The notes beneath the pieces were generated by a model that ran no database searches, was not told the DNA's origin, and saw nothing but the letters and a program-made list of their open reading frames with translations. From NCBI GenBank assembly GCA_964017045.1, contig OZ024794.1, forward strand, positions 53,598,608 through 53,662,607: 64,000 nt of DNA. The letters run 5' to 3'. The stretch is from Omphiscola glabra. Lineage: Eukaryota > Mollusca > Gastropoda > Lymnaeidae. A program made the position numbers and the translations under genes. Each line of letters opens with the position of its first letter. The first letter of the stretch is position 1. Positions 21,175 through 33,163 of this stretch are shown here, one piece after another.

Positions 21175-21575
21175 AATCTTTGGATGGCTAATTCGCCCAC
21201 TTCCCGTTAACCTATCGAGCTAAAATTGGGACATATTCTCGTTGCCAATAACAAAACATTCTGTCAAATTGTCAGCCCCAACCAAAATTAGTTTTTCTTA
21301 TAATTCAAGGGGAAGATGAAAGATATATGATCCCGCTGATTTCACTAAATGTAATTTCCGGTAACTGCGCTAAATGAAAATTCCTAAAAAAATTAATAGC
21401 TAGTGCGTTTGGTGAGTAATATTTTCTTTGGGATTTCTGAAATAGTTGGTGAAATAAATCTGCAGTGGAAAAGTGCATGGGACATTAGATCATTAATATA
21501 AAATTAAATAATAAAAAATGCATATGAAGGATTTATGCGATAAACTTTGTTTTTAAGGGTTGTTTGAGTTAAGCC
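21175..21575 (+). repeat. Unclassified dispersed repeat, copy B
   Basis: The left block (21175-21310) and right block (21450-21570) both match copy A in order and spacing, giving a unit of roughly 400 bp. The right block also carries GGTGAAATAAATCTGC, shared with the copy at 62.1 kb. Confidence 0.65.
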
Positions 21576-22165
21576 TTAACACCTTTCGATTCCATTATAG
21601 CTCTGAAAGTTTACATAATCCAATATGTTCGGGTTGAGCCTTTCCCGTTACCGACCCAAACCATCCACATAAGATGTATTAATATAAAATATGTGCTACA
21701 ACCCATGAACGTGAAAACAATGAGGGCAGTCTTCTTCACAGTTCATGTGGCCTCACACTGGTTTGGGGAGGTAACCAACACGTGACACAACTGTCATATT
21801 TGATGAAATGATCTCATGCCCTTAACCCGGAATTTGAGGCTTTGGGCCTGATCACGTGTGTCTTCCCGAGAAGACCTGGGCATCCTTAACGAGGTGAAAG
21901 ATACAGGTAACGATTGGGGCCCAAATATACCCTTGAACAGTGCTTCTCAAAGTTTGCGTGTGATGCTATCATCTTTTAAGGGGGCCAGCTGCTTACGTGT
22001 CGAAACAGAGGTTTAAGTTTCACTGTACGCTAAGTGGTCAATGCAGGTTGACACAGTTTTTTGCAATCAGTCGTTATTCCTTAAAGTAAACCTACACAGA
22101 GTTTGTTATGGTATTCATATTTTATTTGACATCGGAAGAAGACAAAAAATATACCAAGGATGCGG
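21576..22165. other. Non-coding DNA
   Basis: Nothing recognised. Confidence 0.4.
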
Positions 22166-22310
22166 ACACCCAAGAGTTTCAGCACGAGGTCATTCCGACA
22201 CGTGAAGATACAACAAAGAAACACGTTCCATTTCACTGGGTTTGTATACAGGTCTGGGAGATGGATTATCTTTGAAACGACTGCATGGTATTTGGGAAAG
22301 CATTCGATAT
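22166..22310 (+). repeat. Diverged dispersed repeat, copy 1
   Basis: This block aligns by eye with 24550-24700. Shared words are GAGGTC, GATA.AACAA.GAAACA, TATAC.GGTC.GGG.GA, ACGACTGC.TGGTA.TTGGG and AGCA.TCGAT. The intervening sequence shows it is a repeat, possibly a transposon part, of unknown class. Confidence 0.55.
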
Positions 22311-22739
22311 TCTTTCAGTGCGTAGTTAACTTTCAAAAAGGCAAACCTCATCGCGTCCCCCCCCCCCCCGTCCCCCGGTATTCAGTCCTCAGTTCAAGTG
22401 GCTAACTAGATGTCTTCTAACAGAACCCTGTGTCAGCCATGCAAGTTATGACAACATTAAACAACAACAAAAGAGGGGGGGGGTGTTAAAGATGAGAACA
22501 CCAAATGTATATAACTCAGATTTCTTAAGACCAGACAAACTAAATCTGTTGATTTAGTTAGCAGAGTCCTGGTCAAGATTAAGAATATTTCGCTTTGTTT
22601 TGATGAAAACATAATTTCCGTTAGTGGTGTACATTAAATTAAGTTAATTATATGTAAAATAAACACACACACACACACATTAAATACACCATATCACGAA
22701 TATTAGTAATGATTGTTTTTCTCCCTTACTTGACCGTGG

Positions 22740-23110
22740 ACTCAGTTTTCAGAATGCAAGACCGTCCCCGTCAGAATGCAGGACCGTCCCCGTCAGTATG
22801 CACACATCCACGATGAGACGGTTTTAATTCCTGAATTAAATTCCAGTCGGCCCACTTCAGTGTTGAAATCTCTTCACTCTACCGATCTTAGATATCAATT
22901 AACCTACGTAAGTGATAACATCCTTTGCCAAATTCAACTCAAATTCCAGTTGGCCCACATTAGGTGATAAAATCACTTTAATTTACTTCAACTGAAAATC
23001 CCAGTTGGTCCACATCAGTGGTGAAATCTCTCAAATCGCTTGAACTGAGTTGAAAAGTTGGCTCACCTACAAAAACCACACCACTGATGAAATCAACTGA
23101 CTTCAACTCC
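22740..23110. repeat. Degenerate direct repeats
   Basis: Two copies of CAGAATGCA.GACCGTCCCC (22750-22795) are followed by three or four diverged units containing CCAGT.GGCCCAC.T.AGTG and TGAAATC (about 22843-23095). A (CA)n tract lies just before (22664-22679). Confidence 0.6.
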
Positions 23111-23226
23111 GAACAAGACCTATGTTATCTCCCTTCACACAACCAAGCTCTAAATAAATCAGGCCACACTTTTAATCCGGGTTGTCCCCCGTGTTGATAC
23201 GCTGCAGGATTGTTAGCCCATCTCCG

Positions 23227-23590
23227 TTACAACATTCCTAGAGGTTCTAAAACTATGGTACACGTTCCTATAGGTTCTAAACATATGGTACACTTTCCTA
23301 GATGCTCTAAACATATGGTACACTTTCCTAGAGGTTTTAAACATATGGTACACATTCCTAGATGTTCTAAACATATGGTACACTTTCTTAGAGGTTCTAA
23401 ACATATGGTACACGTTCCTAGATGTTCTAAACATATGGTAAACTTTCCTAGATGTTCTAAACATATGGTATATTTTCCTAGAATTTCTCAACATATGGTG
23501 CACGTTCCTAGAGGTTCTAAACATATGGTACACTTTCCTAGATGCTCTAAACATGTGGTATACATTCCAAAAATTTCTTAACATATGGTA
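23227..23590. repeat. 30-bp minisatellite
   Basis: Twelve units with the core TAAACATATGGTACACTTTC and CTAGATGTTC. Because 30 is a multiple of three and the unit lacks stops in two frames, 123-codon frames run on both strands. Neither is a credible gene. Confidence 0.94.
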
Positions 23591-24549
23591 AAAACGTTAC
23601 AATTCCGCCAGATTAAGTAAAGGTACATTAAGAAATTAACGATTTTTTTTTAAATGCACGGCGTGGAATAAGGTCTCAGATTCCCCTTTATATTCAATGA
23701 CTTGTTGGTGTCTTTGGGTGTTACCGAACAATGGCGTGGCATGAGTGGATCACTGTATGTGTGTATGGCATGATGAGTTGTCGAATTGAATAAGCTGTAG
23801 ATTGATCTAAGGCCTAAAGGAAAGTCCTGAATAATTTAATGACGCAGAGCGAGATTTCTGGATAATCAGAAACTTGGATCAAATGATGAGAAATACACGT
23901 GTAAGTGTACAAGTTCATAACTGAAGAAAAAACACCAAGGGCAGCAGCTGGAAAACAACAACAACAAAGACAAAAATAGGTTAAACATATAGATTCGATC
24001 GTCCCACATTCACAAACATTAGCAACTCCAGTAGAGTACTTTGCCATGAGGAAGTCCAAACCCAGATTTTTGCTGGTAGACTAGCGATTTGAATAGCTTA
24101 ATGCAGTCACAGATGGGTCTGTCTGTACACAGGGAAGGAGGGGGGGGGTGGCGACTGAACCATTAAGATATCTCAACGGGCAATAAACTGCAACGGTTTC
24201 CTTACAATCAGCCCCGATAACCTGCAACACCGCTTTAATCTCACGGCGGAACTTTCTACTTCAGCCCTCCCAGGGAAAGATAGGTAAACACTAGCCGCCA
24301 GCTATTATAAATGGAGTAACTGGAATCGGGGAAGGGAGGCGGGGTGGGGGCGCAAGGAATATCGAGGGGATGAAGGGGGGGTGAAGGGGGTTAGAATAAA
24401 CAATTTATGATCCTTTTATTGCCACACACACAGACACACGTTGGGGATTCTAAAATTAAACATTTAGATAATCATTGTAAACACAGGGGGAAAAACACAC
24501 AAGACTGGAGCAAATGGGGGAAGGGGGTGGGCTTTGACACCTATGTTAC
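23591..24549. other. Non-coding DNA
   Basis: No gene is recognised. Several G-runs lie at 24139-24149 and 24330-24395. Confidence 0.4.
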
Positions 24550-24705
24550 GCCCCGCCAAGAAGTTCCGCAGGAGGTCTTTAAGACATGTGGTGATATAAC
24601 AACGAAACAAATCTTCTTTCAGAGGTTCTTATACTGGTCGGGGGGAGAGGTGGCTTATGTATGAGACGACTGCTTGGTAATTGGGGCAGCAATCGATTTT
24701 ATATA
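24550..24705 (+). repeat. Diverged dispersed repeat, copy 2
   Basis: Second copy of the block described at 22166-22310, in the same orientation. It is followed by a short (TA)n tract at about 24700-24722. Confidence 0.55.
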
Positions 24706-24722
24706 TATATATATATATATTT

Positions 24723-25156
24723 ATATCGATCCTTTACATGTGTAGTGTCGCTAAGAAATGCAGTGGGTGGTGTTTATTTTTGTGCAGCGACCTTGAATTC
24801 CACCCCTAAATAGATAGTATCTTTCAGAGCAGAGAATTTTAACTAAGTCATTAGGAATTAAACAGAAAGGAAGGATTTAAGATGATGTTGTTCTCAATAA
24901 AGTATAGCATACAAAAGAATCGGAGGGAAATTTTAAAAAAATAGTGTTGAACCAGGCGAGTAAATTGAGGGAGGCGGGGGTGGAAATCTAGTCGAAGTAG
25001 CAATTTAATCCGATTTGACCAATGCTAAAAGAGAAAGTAAAGGAAATCACCATCAGAATCAGATGTGAAAATGGGATTTATCAAATTTCAATTCTTACAA
25101 ATTATCATTAAAAGGCAACTTCCAGTTTCCAATAATTTCAAGTAAACAATTACAAG
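24723..25156. other. Non-coding DNA
   Basis: Nothing recognised. Confidence 0.4.
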
Positions 25157-26692
25157 GTGATGTGATGGGACTAAAGATGAGATGGGACTAAAGATGAGAT
25201 GAGACTACAGATGAGATGAGACTAAAGATGATATGGGACTAAAGATGAGATGAGACTACAAATGTGATGGGACTAAAGATGAGATGAGACTAAAGATGAG
25301 ATGAGACTACATATGAGATGAGACCACAGATGAGACTAAAGATGAGATGAGACTAAAGATGAGATGAGACTACATATGAGATGAGACTACAGATGAGATG
25401 AGAATAAAGATGAGATCAGACTACAGATGAGATGAGACTAAAGATGAGATCAGACTAAAGATGAAATGAGACTAAATATGAGATGGGACTAAAGATGAGA
25501 TGAGACTAAAAATGAGATGAGACTACAGATGAGATGAGAATAAAGTTGAGATCAGACTACAGATGAGATGAGACTAAAGATGAGATGAGACTAAAGATGA
25601 AATGAGACTAAATATGAGATGGGACTAAAGATGAGATGAAACTAAAGATTAGATGAGACTAAAGATGAGATGAGACTAAAAATGAGATGAGACTACAGAT
25701 GAGATGAGAATAAAGATGAGATCAGACTACAGATGAGATGAGACTAAATATGATATGAGACTAAAGATGAGATGAGACTACAGATAAGATTAGACTAAAG
25801 ATTAGATGAGACTAAAGATGAGATGAGACTAAAGATGAGATGAGACTACAGATCAGATGAGACTAAAGACTAGATGAGACTAATGATGATATAGGACAAA
25901 AGATGAGATGAGACTACAGATGAGACTAAAGATGAGATGAGACTAAAAATGAGATGAGGCTACAGATGAGATGAGAATAAAGTTGAGATCAGACTACAGA
26001 TGAGATGAGACTAAAGATGAGATGAGACTAAAGATGAAATGAGACTAAATATGAGATGGGACTAAAGATGAGATGAAACTAAAGATTAGATGAGACTAAA
26101 GATGAGATGAGACTAAAAATGAGATGAGACTACAGATGAGATGAGAATAAAGATGAGATCAGACTACAGATGAGATGAGACTAAATATGATATGAGACTA
26201 AAGATGAGATGAGACTACAGATAAGATTAGACTAAAGATTAGATGAGACTAAAGATGAGATGAGACTAAAGATGAGATGAGACTACAGATCAGATGAGAC
26301 TAAAGATTAGATGAGACTAATGATGATATAGGACAAAAGATGAGATGAGACTACAGATGAGACTAAAGATGAGATGAGACTAAAGATGAGATGAGACTAC
26401 TTATGAGATGAGACCACGGATGAGACTAAAGATGAGATGAGACTAAAGATGAGATGAGACTAAAGATGAGATGAGACTAAAGATGAGATGAGACTACAGA
26501 TGAGATGGGACTAAATATGATATGAGACTACAGATGAGATGAGACTAAAGATTAGATGAGACTAAAGATGAGATGAGACTACAGATGAGATGAGAATAAA
26601 GATGAGATGAGACTAAGATGAGATGAGACTAAAGATGAGATGACACTACAGATGAGATGAGACTAAAGATGAGATGAGATTAAAGATGAGAT
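25157..26692. repeat. 17-bp minisatellite, about 1.5 kb, with a 437-bp higher-order duplication
   Basis: About 90 units of GATGAGATGAGACTAAA with variants (ACTACA, AATAAA, GGGACT, ATCAGACT, 11-base deletions). The variant order repeats at a fixed offset. The rare variant TAAAGTTGAG occurs at 25541 and 25978. The rare TAATGATGATATAGGACAAA occurs at 25881 and 26318. Both offsets are 437 bp. Confidence 0.96.
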
Positions 26693-26697
26693 ACCAA

Positions 26698-27246
26698 CAA
26701 AATGAGACTTCCAAGTTGAGCTTAAAATAAGACTTCCAAGGTGGGGTAAAATGAGACTTCAAATGTGGCGTAAAAATGAGACTTCCAATGTGGGGTAAAA
26801 ATGATACTTCCAAGGTGGTGTAAAATGAGACTTCCAAGGTGGGGTTAAAATGAGACTTCCAAGGTGAGGTAAAAATGAGACTTCCAAGGTGGGGTAAAAA
26901 TGAGACTTCCAAGGTGGGGTAAAAATGAGACTTCCAAGGTGGGGTAAAAATGAGACTTCCAAGGTGGGGTTAAAGTGAGACTTCCAAGGTGGGGTTAAAA
27001 TGAGACTTCCAAGGTGGGGTTAAAATAAGACTTCCAAGGTGGGGTAAAAATGAGACTTCCAAGGTGGGGTAAAAATGAGACTTCCAAGGTGGGGTAAAAT
27101 GAGACTTCCAAGGTGGGGTTAAAATGAGACTTCCAAGGTGGGGTTAAAATGAGACTTCCAAGGTGGGGTTAAAATGAGACTTCCAAGGTGGGGTAAAAAT
27201 GAGACTTCCAAGGTGGGGTAAAAATGAGACTTCCAAGGTGGGGTGA
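26698..27246. repeat. 25-bp minisatellite abutting the 17-bp array
   Basis: About 22 units of ATGAGACTTCCAAGGTGGGG plus five A/T bases. It starts within a few bases of the end of the 17-bp array and shares the octamer ATGAGACT with it. Minus-strand frames over it are repeat by-products. Confidence 0.95.
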
Positions 27247-27756
27247 AAACAAATATCCTTATTGAGCAATGCCCACTGGTTTTAAACCCTTTCATGTGAT
27301 CCACAACATGTCTGCCATTGAACTCTGAACCCGGGTTTGCCCTGTGGAGGTGCCATCGTTGGTGGTATGGGGCGGCAGGGGGTCATTCGGAACACTCATT
27401 TGTCCTTGTCTGAGCTTTGGGTGCCAGACTGCCAGCCTTGTGAGACACAGGAGGCAGTGACAACAGCAAGGACACTCAAACATATTGACATTGGAGTGGG
27501 ATGAAGGGTGAACCAAAGATCAATTATTGCAGTGTCATTTGATGAATACATTTGAACGCAGATTAAAACTTGATTTTTTTATTTTTCTGCGATGTTAGAG
27601 TCTAAATAAATATGTTAGTTGTATTAGTAGCAATCCAAATATAGATTAGTTTTATTTAAAAACAATTGTTATTTAAAATGTATTTCAAAACTTGACAAAT
27701 CAGACGAGAAATATACTTTTTTGGAGTTTGAAAATATAAATGTTTTAGACGCAAAG
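27247..27756. other. Non-coding DNA
   Basis: No gene is recognised. A minus-strand frame at 27292-27516 has no known domain. Confidence 0.4.
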
Positions 27757-27889
27757 GCTAAGTGCTAGAAGAAAACCTTCAACTAACAAGATTAAGTGCT
27801 AGAAGAAACCCTTCAACTAACAAGATTAAGTGCTAGAAGAAAACCTTCAACTAACAATGTTAAGTGTTATGAAACCCTTTAACTAACTG
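27757..27889. repeat. 34-bp tandem array
   Basis: Nearly four units containing AAGTGCTAGAAGAAACCC and TTCAACTAACAAG. The last unit is eroded. Confidence 0.88.
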
Positions 27890-28512
27890 GAATAAACATA
27901 ATTTGGTCCCTACTCGCACAGACAGCCTTATCACGTGTCACATTCTCCACTCTTGATTCTGCTACATCTAACCCCTGTGAGTATACATCGATAAGCAATC
28001 TTTATTTTACAATAAAAAAATGTCAAAATTGTATTCCTTTTATTTACGTGTCAACATCACCACCCAACTCTCAGCTGGAAACACCCCACAACCCCCCCCC
28101 CACCCTTTTTTTTCCTTTCTTTTAATACAGAAAATTTATCTTACACACCAGCACCCCTTATCTTTACGCACTCGTCATTACATACTCCACTTGATTCATC
28201 ATGACCAGATAAACCATGCTTACATCCCAATAAACAAATCTCAGAGAATGCGACTCGGGTTACATTGTTATCGATGCTCTGTATGGAGCCTCGCCCCTGG
28301 AACTTGAATGGCTTTTGTCGAAACTCCCCGAATGTAATGTCTACGTCACGCCCAAAACGTCACCAATACAAAGGGAAGCAGACCATGGTACCGGCTCAGA
28401 CGAAACTCAATTGTATCGATTAAAAAAAAAAAGAAGAAGAATATAATTGATTTTGTTATTTAATCATCACAGAGCCCTTGTATGATGTAATATAAACCAT
28501 TTCTAAGGACAC
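27890..28512. other. Non-coding DNA
   Basis: No gene is recognised. It holds a C-run with flanking T-run (about 28092-28115) and an A/AAG-rich stretch (about 28422-28442). Confidence 0.45.
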
Positions 28513-28878
28513 ATGGCAACAAAGGGAGAAAACATTTTAAATTTATATAATAAATTTGGTATACCTCTCATTAATTTAAGAGTTGTTGTTGTTTTATTAA
28601 TTAAAGAATTGCGAGAAAACATGGCAAGTATGATTGAAAACATGTCAAGTATGATTAAAAACATGGCAAGTATGATTGAAAATATGTCAAGCATGATTGA
28701 AAACATGTCAAGTATGATTGAAAACACTTCAAGTATGATTGAAAACATGTCAAGCATGATTGAAAGCATGCCAAGCATGATTAAAAACATGTCAAGTATG
28801 ATTGAAAGCATGTCAAGTATGATTGAAAGCATGTCAAGTATGATTGAGAAAAAAGATATCGAACTGAACGCACATTAA
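28513..28878 (+). other. 121-codon open frame over a 21-bp repeat (heptad-repeat protein?)
   Basis: The frame encodes a short non-repeated N-terminus with a hydrophobic stretch (LRVVVVLLI, about residues 23-31). About eleven seven-residue units of the form ENMSSMI follow, then EKKDIELNAH and a stop. A Met/Ile-containing seven-residue period could form an amphipathic helix or coiled coil. The 21-bp minisatellite stays in frame for its whole length. No family is recognised, and most in-frame minisatellites here are non-coding, so I regard it as a candidate only. Variants include both silent (AGT/AGC, AAC/AAT) and replacement changes (E/K, S/A/P, N/S), giving no clear sign of protein-level constraint. 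Confidence 0.2.
28614..28851. repeat. 21-bp minisatellite
   Basis: About eleven units of AAAACATGTCAAGTATGATT plus G. It contributes the heptad repeat in the open frame above. Confidence 0.95.
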
Positions 28879-28879
28879 A

Positions 28880-29629
28880 AAAATAATTTCACATCACGAA
28901 TTTGCAGCTATGGCGATTCAGCAAAATAAACTTTGATTTGTTTATGTATATATCGAATCAATATATCTTGAGTATGGATCTAGACCAAACTTCATACACA
29001 TACACTTAATTATGCATATTCAATTACTTGAGGGAATTGAACTCTTAATACCCACTCGTTTGGGGGGTCGGAGGCCCCAATTTCAATTTCCTTACATAAG
29101 CTATATTTAAAAAAAACAAAAGTAGACAACATTGTAGCCAAGCTGTGTATCTACAGCATTTTACAACTCATACTGAATACATTTAAAAGTATTGTGTTCC
29201 TCTCCATTTGAGGGCGGTCTGAAATTCTCCGGAAAGTTCGATTTAATTGAAGAGAGTAAATCTCCGGCATTTTCCAACCGATTTTAAATGAACACCTTTT
29301 AACTTTTAGCTCCATCGTTTGTCTGAATGATTTGATAGAGACTCTTTATCTTTGTCAAAACTAAAACTGCTCTTTATTGAATGGTCCCCCATCTTTTAAC
29401 TGAAATAAAAAAAATGTATAGCTAAGTCATATTGTGATAGATTGTTTCGTAATCGAAAAATTATTATGAAGAAGTAATTCTTCACAAGATTATGGGGTGG
29501 GTGGGGAGTATTCATTAAAACTAGAATGTTCCAGAATGTTCTATATTATTCCAAGGGGATATATATTAGGTTCTAAAAGCTTATGGAAATGTTCTTGGAA
29601 CATTCATTGGAATGTTTCAGTCGGTGGGG
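28880..29629. other. AT-rich non-coding DNA
   Basis: No gene or repeat family is recognised. Confidence 0.4.
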
Positions 29630-29805
29630 ATAGGTATCACAACCGAAAACTGGATCCCAACGGGGAATAGGATCCCTTTAGGGAACAGAATAAAATCCGG
29701 CAACGGGATCACAACGGGGAAAGGGATTCATCTGGGGAATGGGGTCACATTGGAGAATGGGATCCCACTTGGGAACGGGATCGGACAGGGAAATGTGATC
29801 CCTTT
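29630..29805. repeat. Degenerate 18-bp minisatellite
   Basis: About nine diverged units built on GGGAACGGGATCCC with a short spacer. The plus-strand 78-codon frame across it is a repeat by-product. Confidence 0.75.
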
Positions 29806-30884
29806 GAGATCATATTTTATAAATGTGTTTTGTTATGAGAAAATGTAAATTTATTACTATATTATTTTTTGTACAGGGCTCATTTATTTCGAGTTTATGA
29901 ATTTAACAAAAAGACTGTAGGAGTTTCTATTTTTTTTTCTAATGCAATACCCGGCTATTTCGGGTATATTTGCTAGTTATGATAATTTTTTTAAAGGGTA
30001 TCATAGAACTATAGATACCAAATGTTTTATCTATAGTTCCATAACGTTTTAAAATTTATCACTGTGTTTTCCTTATAAGAAGTAGCCACCGAATGAAAAC
30101 AAAGAAAACAAACTTGAAGTCATTTTTTTCTTCCCAAGACCAAGAACAGCAGATGAATTATCACCATGTTGCTCTCTTGTCTACGGACGGCTAGGCATAT
30201 TTCTTGCCTAAGAAGACATGACATGACATGATATATCACTCAGACAGCAACATTTTGTGAGTGATCTTGTGTTTTATGACAAGGCAGATATCGAATCCTC
30301 TGCTAGTTTGTCAACACGGTGGCCAACCAACGGCAAGGCCATCCACGTCGTCTGACTGCCATTAGAGAGGATCACTTTCAAAAACGTGAGGCGAAATCCC
30401 AACAGCAGTATTTTCTATTGTGATGTCTGGTGCGTGCTTGCTGGCCATTCACTCATTTCCCCACGGATCACAACATTTTGTTAGTGTGAAAGTGGTTTAA
30501 CCAAACTGTATGAACTTGGCAAAGTTAGAGTATTTTGCTTTCAAGGGGGTGATCTCTTAAAGAATTTTTTTTTCCATTGAAATTGCAAACGTTTTGCCGG
30601 ATTTCTAACCTTAAATTGATAAGTTGTATTTAACAATTATTTTAGTTCTTTTAAAAATCCGAGCTGTAGCCATTAACTTTCTGTATTGAGAAAATGTTTG
30701 AAATTATTTTGATAAGCTCTTTACAGCTCCAAAGCTATACATAATCTATTTTTGTTTATCCAACGCAGGAGAGGTAGATTAAACTGGACTGGTTTGATCA
30801 TTTAGAGATACATTGAATCAATTTGCATTGAAAAATTATTATAACTTTGTCTTAATTCATAACAAAATCCAGACCTGTTGAAGC
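29806..30884. other. Non-coding DNA, possible retroelement 3' tail at 30170-30230
   Basis: TTGCCTAAGAAGACATGACATGACATGATA near 30200-30230 ends in an (ACATG)n microsatellite like a non-LTR 3' tail. The preceding bases encode no clear motif, so it stays a suggestion. The rest holds nothing recognisable. Confidence 0.35.
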
Positions 30885-31152
30885 TTTCATAATAAAATCT
30901 CAGTACTTTCATATTGAAATCTTGGTACTCTCATATTGAAATCTTGGTACTTTCGTGTTGAAATCTTCGTATTTCCATATTTAAATCTTGGTACTTTCAT
31001 ACTGCAATCTTGTTACTTTCATACTTAAGTCTTGGTACTCTCTTATTGAACTACTGGTACTTTCATATTGAAATATTGGTACTCTCATATTGAAATCTTG
31101 GTACTTTCGTATTAATATATTGGTACTTACATATTTAAATCCTGGTACTATG
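30885..31152. repeat. 22-bp minisatellite
   Basis: About twelve units of TGAAATCTTGGTACTTTCAT plus AT, moderately diverged. Confidence 0.92.
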
Positions 31153-32687
31153 CTACTGAACTGCGTCTTAGAAAGATTTATTGCCAATGAGTCATTCCCC
31201 TGTTTAAAAACAAGCAGGATTAGAAGATAGCATGCAAGGTGTCAATTAGTTAGATGAAGTTTCATACAAAGAAAACATGATGACGGACTTTTCGGTACAG
31301 GCCTTCTTAAACATAAAAATGCATATTTGTAATAGACTAAAAACCAATGAAAAAACTATCACATTGACATGGCTTACTATAGAACTAATTCATTGTTGTT
31401 GTTTTTAATGAACTAAGGAAGGAACATGGCCCATTACTCAAATGAATTAAGTGCTTGGTGGGAAAGGATGTTTTTTAAAAAGAACAACCAGAAACAATAT
31501 TGCCTTGAGGATTGCTTCAGGAGGGAACAATATAACAACTTGGATATGTTTAAAAAAAAAAAAAGAATTCTTAAAAATAATCAAACAGCGGAGTAGAACG
31601 CATTTTAATAATTGGTGTTCTACACATAATTACAGCTTGTTTAAAAAAAAAATCTTGCCTCAGAGAAAAGAAAATACAATTATACATTTAGTTTAGCCCG
31701 CATTAAAAAGAATAAATTATCATCACACTTAACGTTCTAATTATATTTTTCACAGCGATTCATTCCCCGCCTATTATAGTCATTAGTCACTAATTATTAG
31801 CCCTTTGATATAGATTCCATTTACATCGTCTCCACTTTTCTGTTGAATTCTTTCATTACAACCTAGTCTTCTTGATCTCCATCTCTCTACTTGTGCGTTC
31901 GACTACGCTTTCCATCCTGTCATCACCTGACCGCGTAAACAAGCTATTTTTATTGTGCAAATGGAGTGTCTCTTGATACAAAGAACCAACATATATTTCA
32001 TCGTAGCTCCAGTATCCGTCAGCATGGAGGCCCGACCTGGCAGATATCAAGGTTAATATTAGTTGAGGACCTGGAATGTAATGGGAAAAAGGGGGGGGGG
32101 AAGGGGGAAAGTGGCAGGAATTAGGTCGGAATGTTACAATAATCCGTGTGTGACCTTGATTCATGCAGAACCTGCTGTGTTTCGTGGGAAAAAAATCTAA
32201 CACTTGCTAAAACTACAAGAAAGTTTGATGTGTCTGAAGCAATTGTTTCCTGTTGTAGACACGTTGAAATTTAATATAAGATTAATTTAGTCTACAGAAT
32301 AATATTCAAAATCTGTGAAGATTCAATGTTTTACTATTAGTTTGAATTGTGATGTGTTAGAAGGTATATTGTTCGCCCTTCACACGCCAAGATGACCAAG
32401 GCAATTTTAGACTTGAGCAGTAAAAAGCCTTGATTTGAGCTGCATTTGTTTGAAGCAAGGGAGAGTTGCTCAGTTCGTCATCATCACTCTCTCATCATTG
32501 CCTATTTGAGCTAATGGCAATACTTTTTTTAGTCAAGACGACTGGAAATAGACCAAGATGAAGTAGATGACGAGTAGTGTGTGTTTGTGTTTCACTGTGC
32601 TCTTTATGCATCCTACTTCGCAGGAGTTGTGTCAATCTCATTCCACCTTCGGGACTCCATCTCCGGGTTTGATTTCAGAGTATTCCT
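31153..32687. other. Non-coding DNA
   Basis: No gene is supported. A 115-codon minus-strand frame (31856-32203) has no recognised motif and includes a proline/serine stretch from a G-run. Confidence 0.4.
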
Positions 32688-33163
32688 TCTTTTAGATGAG
32701 TCGCCATCCAAGAGTTAACGAGCCCCATCTCTTAGATGAGTCGCCATCCAATGGTTAACGAGTCCCATCTCTTAGATGAGTCGCCATCCAAGAGTTAACG
32801 AGCCCAATCTCTTAGATGAGTCGCCATCCAAGGGTTAACGAGTCCCATCTCTTAGATGAGTCGCCATCCAAGGGTTAACGAGTCCCATCTCTTAGATGAG
32901 TTGCCATCCAAGGGTTAACGAGTCCCATCTCTTAGATGAGTCGCCATCCAAGGGCTAACGAGTCCCATCTCTTAGATGAGTCGCCATCCAAGGGTTAACG
33001 AATCCCATCTCTTAGATGAGTCGCCATCCAAGGGTTAACGAGTCCCATCTCTTAGATGAGTTGCCATCCAAGGGTTAACGAGTCCCATCTCTTAGATGAG
33101 TTGCCATCCAAGGGTTAACGAGTCCCATCTCTTAGATGAGTTGCCATCCAAGGGTTAACGAGT
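32688..33163. repeat. 40-bp minisatellite
   Basis: Twelve highly similar units combining TCTTAGATGAGTCGCCATCC with AAGGGTTAACGAGTCCCATC. The low divergence suggests recent expansion or homogenisation. Confidence 0.96.

Noticed and set aside
23210..23584. Matching 123-codon frames on both strands
   Set aside because: By-product of the stop-free 30-bp minisatellite.
31856..32203. 115-codon minus-strand frame as a host gene
   Set aside because: No recognisable domain, partly low-complexity, no supporting splice or conservation evidence.
32688..33163. CRISPR-like regular repeat
   Set aside because: The whole 40-bp period is conserved, so there are no variable spacers. It is a minisatellite.
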